From: Cacajao melanocephalus
Taxonomy: Eukaryota; Chordata; Mammalia; Primates; Pitheciidae
Length of the DNA: 64,000 bases
Direction of reading: 5' to 3'
NCBI GenBank assembly: GCA_963573385.1
Contig: CAUYLG010026861.1
Location: 43,480 to 107,479, forward strand
The notes under the pieces are model-generated. The model searched no databases, was not told the DNA's origin, and was given only the letters and a program-made list of their open reading frames with translations. Below, piece by piece: positions 62,755 to 64,000 of this stretch; positions within the stretch are counted from its first letter, which is position 1; every line of letters starts with the position of its first letter. Position numbers and translations under genes: made by a program.

Positions 62755-63055
62755 AGAACGAACGCTGCAGCCTTTCTAAACACCGTATGACTCCATTTCT
62801 GTGGAATTCTGGAAAAAGCAAAAATATGAGGGCAAAAAATGATCAGTAGCTTCCAGGGGAGAGGGAAGAGATTGACTACAAAGAACAGAAAGGCATTTGT
62901 GGCGTGATGGAACTGTTTCGTGTCTTGATGGGGGCAGTAGTTCTATGACTGTATTCATTTGTCAGAACTCACGGTATTATATCCTAAAAAGGATGAATTC
63001 TACTGTATATAAATTATATCTTAACCTGATTTTTAAAAGATGCAAGAAAATAAGC
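62755..63055 (+). mobile_element. L1M 3' end, sense
   Basis: ATGACTCCATTTCTGTGGAATTCTGG, GATCAGTAGCTTCCAGGGGAGAGG, GGCGTGATGGAACTGTTTCGTGTCTTGATGGGGGCAG, ATTCATTTGTCAGAACTCACGG, TACTGTATATAAATTATATCTTAACCTGATTTTTAAAA. Matches L1ME-type 3' UTRs. Opposite in orientation to the preceding L1M, so a separate insertion. Confidence 0.82.
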
Positions 63056-63956
63056 TGTCTCTATAGCTCAATATGATTTCTGATAACTTGAAAAATAAAC
63101 ACGGTCTCTAAGGCATACACAGGGTGCAGTTCAACTCTGATTACCTCTGTGAGTCTCCTCCTTATTTGAGCGTCCACAGATACTTTTCTAGCTTCTGAGC
63201 TTGGTTATAGGTTTTGAAATTTAATTTTCTGTACTTTACCTAGAATTTCTGTGTGTTTGGAGCAGGAGACCGGCCATGTCAGCTCAGACCACTACCTTGA
63301 CTGCAAGCCAGGCCATTGGCACTGCTGGGCATCATGGCTCTGATGGGCCTTGGGACTCTGGAAATGATTGTGCATTTTCCAAACAAGCAGCAGACAGTGT
63401 TCGGGGTGACAGGAACTGCCTTTCTTTCCTCATCTAGATGCTGAGTCTTTTATCCTCTTCCCCTCTTCCAGATGTTTCCTTTGGAAGCACCTCCCCAACC
63501 TAGGGTTCCACTTCATGTCCCTGAAGCGCAGTCTGCCCCAGTGGCTGGATCCTCCCTGTGGCTGCTGAGGACTGGATTGGCCCAGAGCATTGTGTGGATG
63601 CAGTTGGCGCTGCCTCCACCATGAGCGAACCCCTAGGACGTGACTTGGCGTCCGGGAAGGAATCCGCTGGCATCTACTTCCAGTGCATGCTGGTTGCCCA
63701 ATGATTTGGGTAAATAATGACATTGCATTTGGCTGTATCACTGGAAACAGGCCAACTCCGAGAGGTTGCACTGCTTCTGCCTTAATTATCTGCATTGGGT
63801 GTTGAAGGGATCTGAAGCTACTGAAACCAAAATGGGTTAATTTGAGTGAAGTAGTTAAGAAGTTACAAATCCTTCTCTATATTATTTTCTCACAAACTTA
63901 AGAGCATGTTAAAAACTTTAGAGCAATACAGTACGTTTGTAAAACATACCCACACA
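63056..63956. other. No recognisable feature
   Basis: Unique-looking. A 121-codon minus-strand frame at 63430-63795 has no domain I recognise. Confidence 0.4.
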
Positions 63957-63959
63957 GAG

Positions 63960-63961
63960 AT

Positions 63962-63998
<37 letters not shown>
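63960..63998. repeat. (TG)n microsatellite at the window end
   Basis: About 19 TG units with one TTTG interruption; may continue beyond the window. Confidence 0.95.
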
Positions 63999-63999
<1 letters not shown>

Positions 64000-64000
64000 C

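Overview
This is primate, almost certainly human, nuclear DNA. About two dozen Alu SINEs lie among older L1M, L2, MIR, MER5A, ERVL-MaLR and ERV1 LTR copies, which is a haplorhine primate signature. I recognise no protein-coding gene, no tRNA or rRNA, and no exon series. The open frames are short, overlap repeats, or match no family I know. The window reads as intergenic or intronic DNA; unrecognised short exons of a spliced gene or lncRNA cannot be excluded by eye. Family names below come from remembered consensus sequences. Superfamily calls are firm; subfamily names are tentative.

Layout. 1-11.8 kb: eight scattered Alus, one of them an Alu/Alu chimera at 5.3-5.7 kb, plus MER5A, L2 and a (GA)n tract. 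11.86-12.35 kb: a complete solo LTR resembling LTR7 (HERV-H) with an exact 5-bp target duplication. 12.8-17.4 kb: MIRs, an Alu, a MaLR LTR split by an ERV1-type solo LTR, an L1M 3' end and a MER5A. 17.4-19.8 kb: sense L1 pieces split by Alus, with a (TG)n tract inside one L1 3' UTR. 22.7-24.6 kb: Alu monomers, an L1 ORF2 fragment and an Alu nested in an Alu. 25.66-26.13 kb: another LTR, carrying a p53-like element. 27.6-34 kb: L2, L1M, four Alus, and a MaLR LTR split by one of them. 34-42 kb: repeat-poor apart from MIR/MIR3 and L2. 42.2-49.7 kb: L1M pieces, a MER5A inside L1M, three Alus, an AT-rich block and a 220-bp polypurine tract. 50.6-56.1 kb: MaLR fragments, then a patchwork of short duplicated modules, some direct and some inverted. 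57-63 kb: MIR, three MaLR LTRs and a long antisense L1M. The window ends in (TG)n.

The most unusual structure is at 51.8-56.1 kb. One 142-bp module recurs inverted at about 88% identity, a neighbouring ~100-bp module recurs direct, a 34-bp module recurs inverted, and a fourth recurs direct with more divergence. I cannot assign these modules to a repeat family. No genes can be said to work together here. What can be read is the order of insertions: MaLR, MER5A, L2 and MIR are oldest, ERV1 LTRs and L1M are intermediate, and Alus are youngest.
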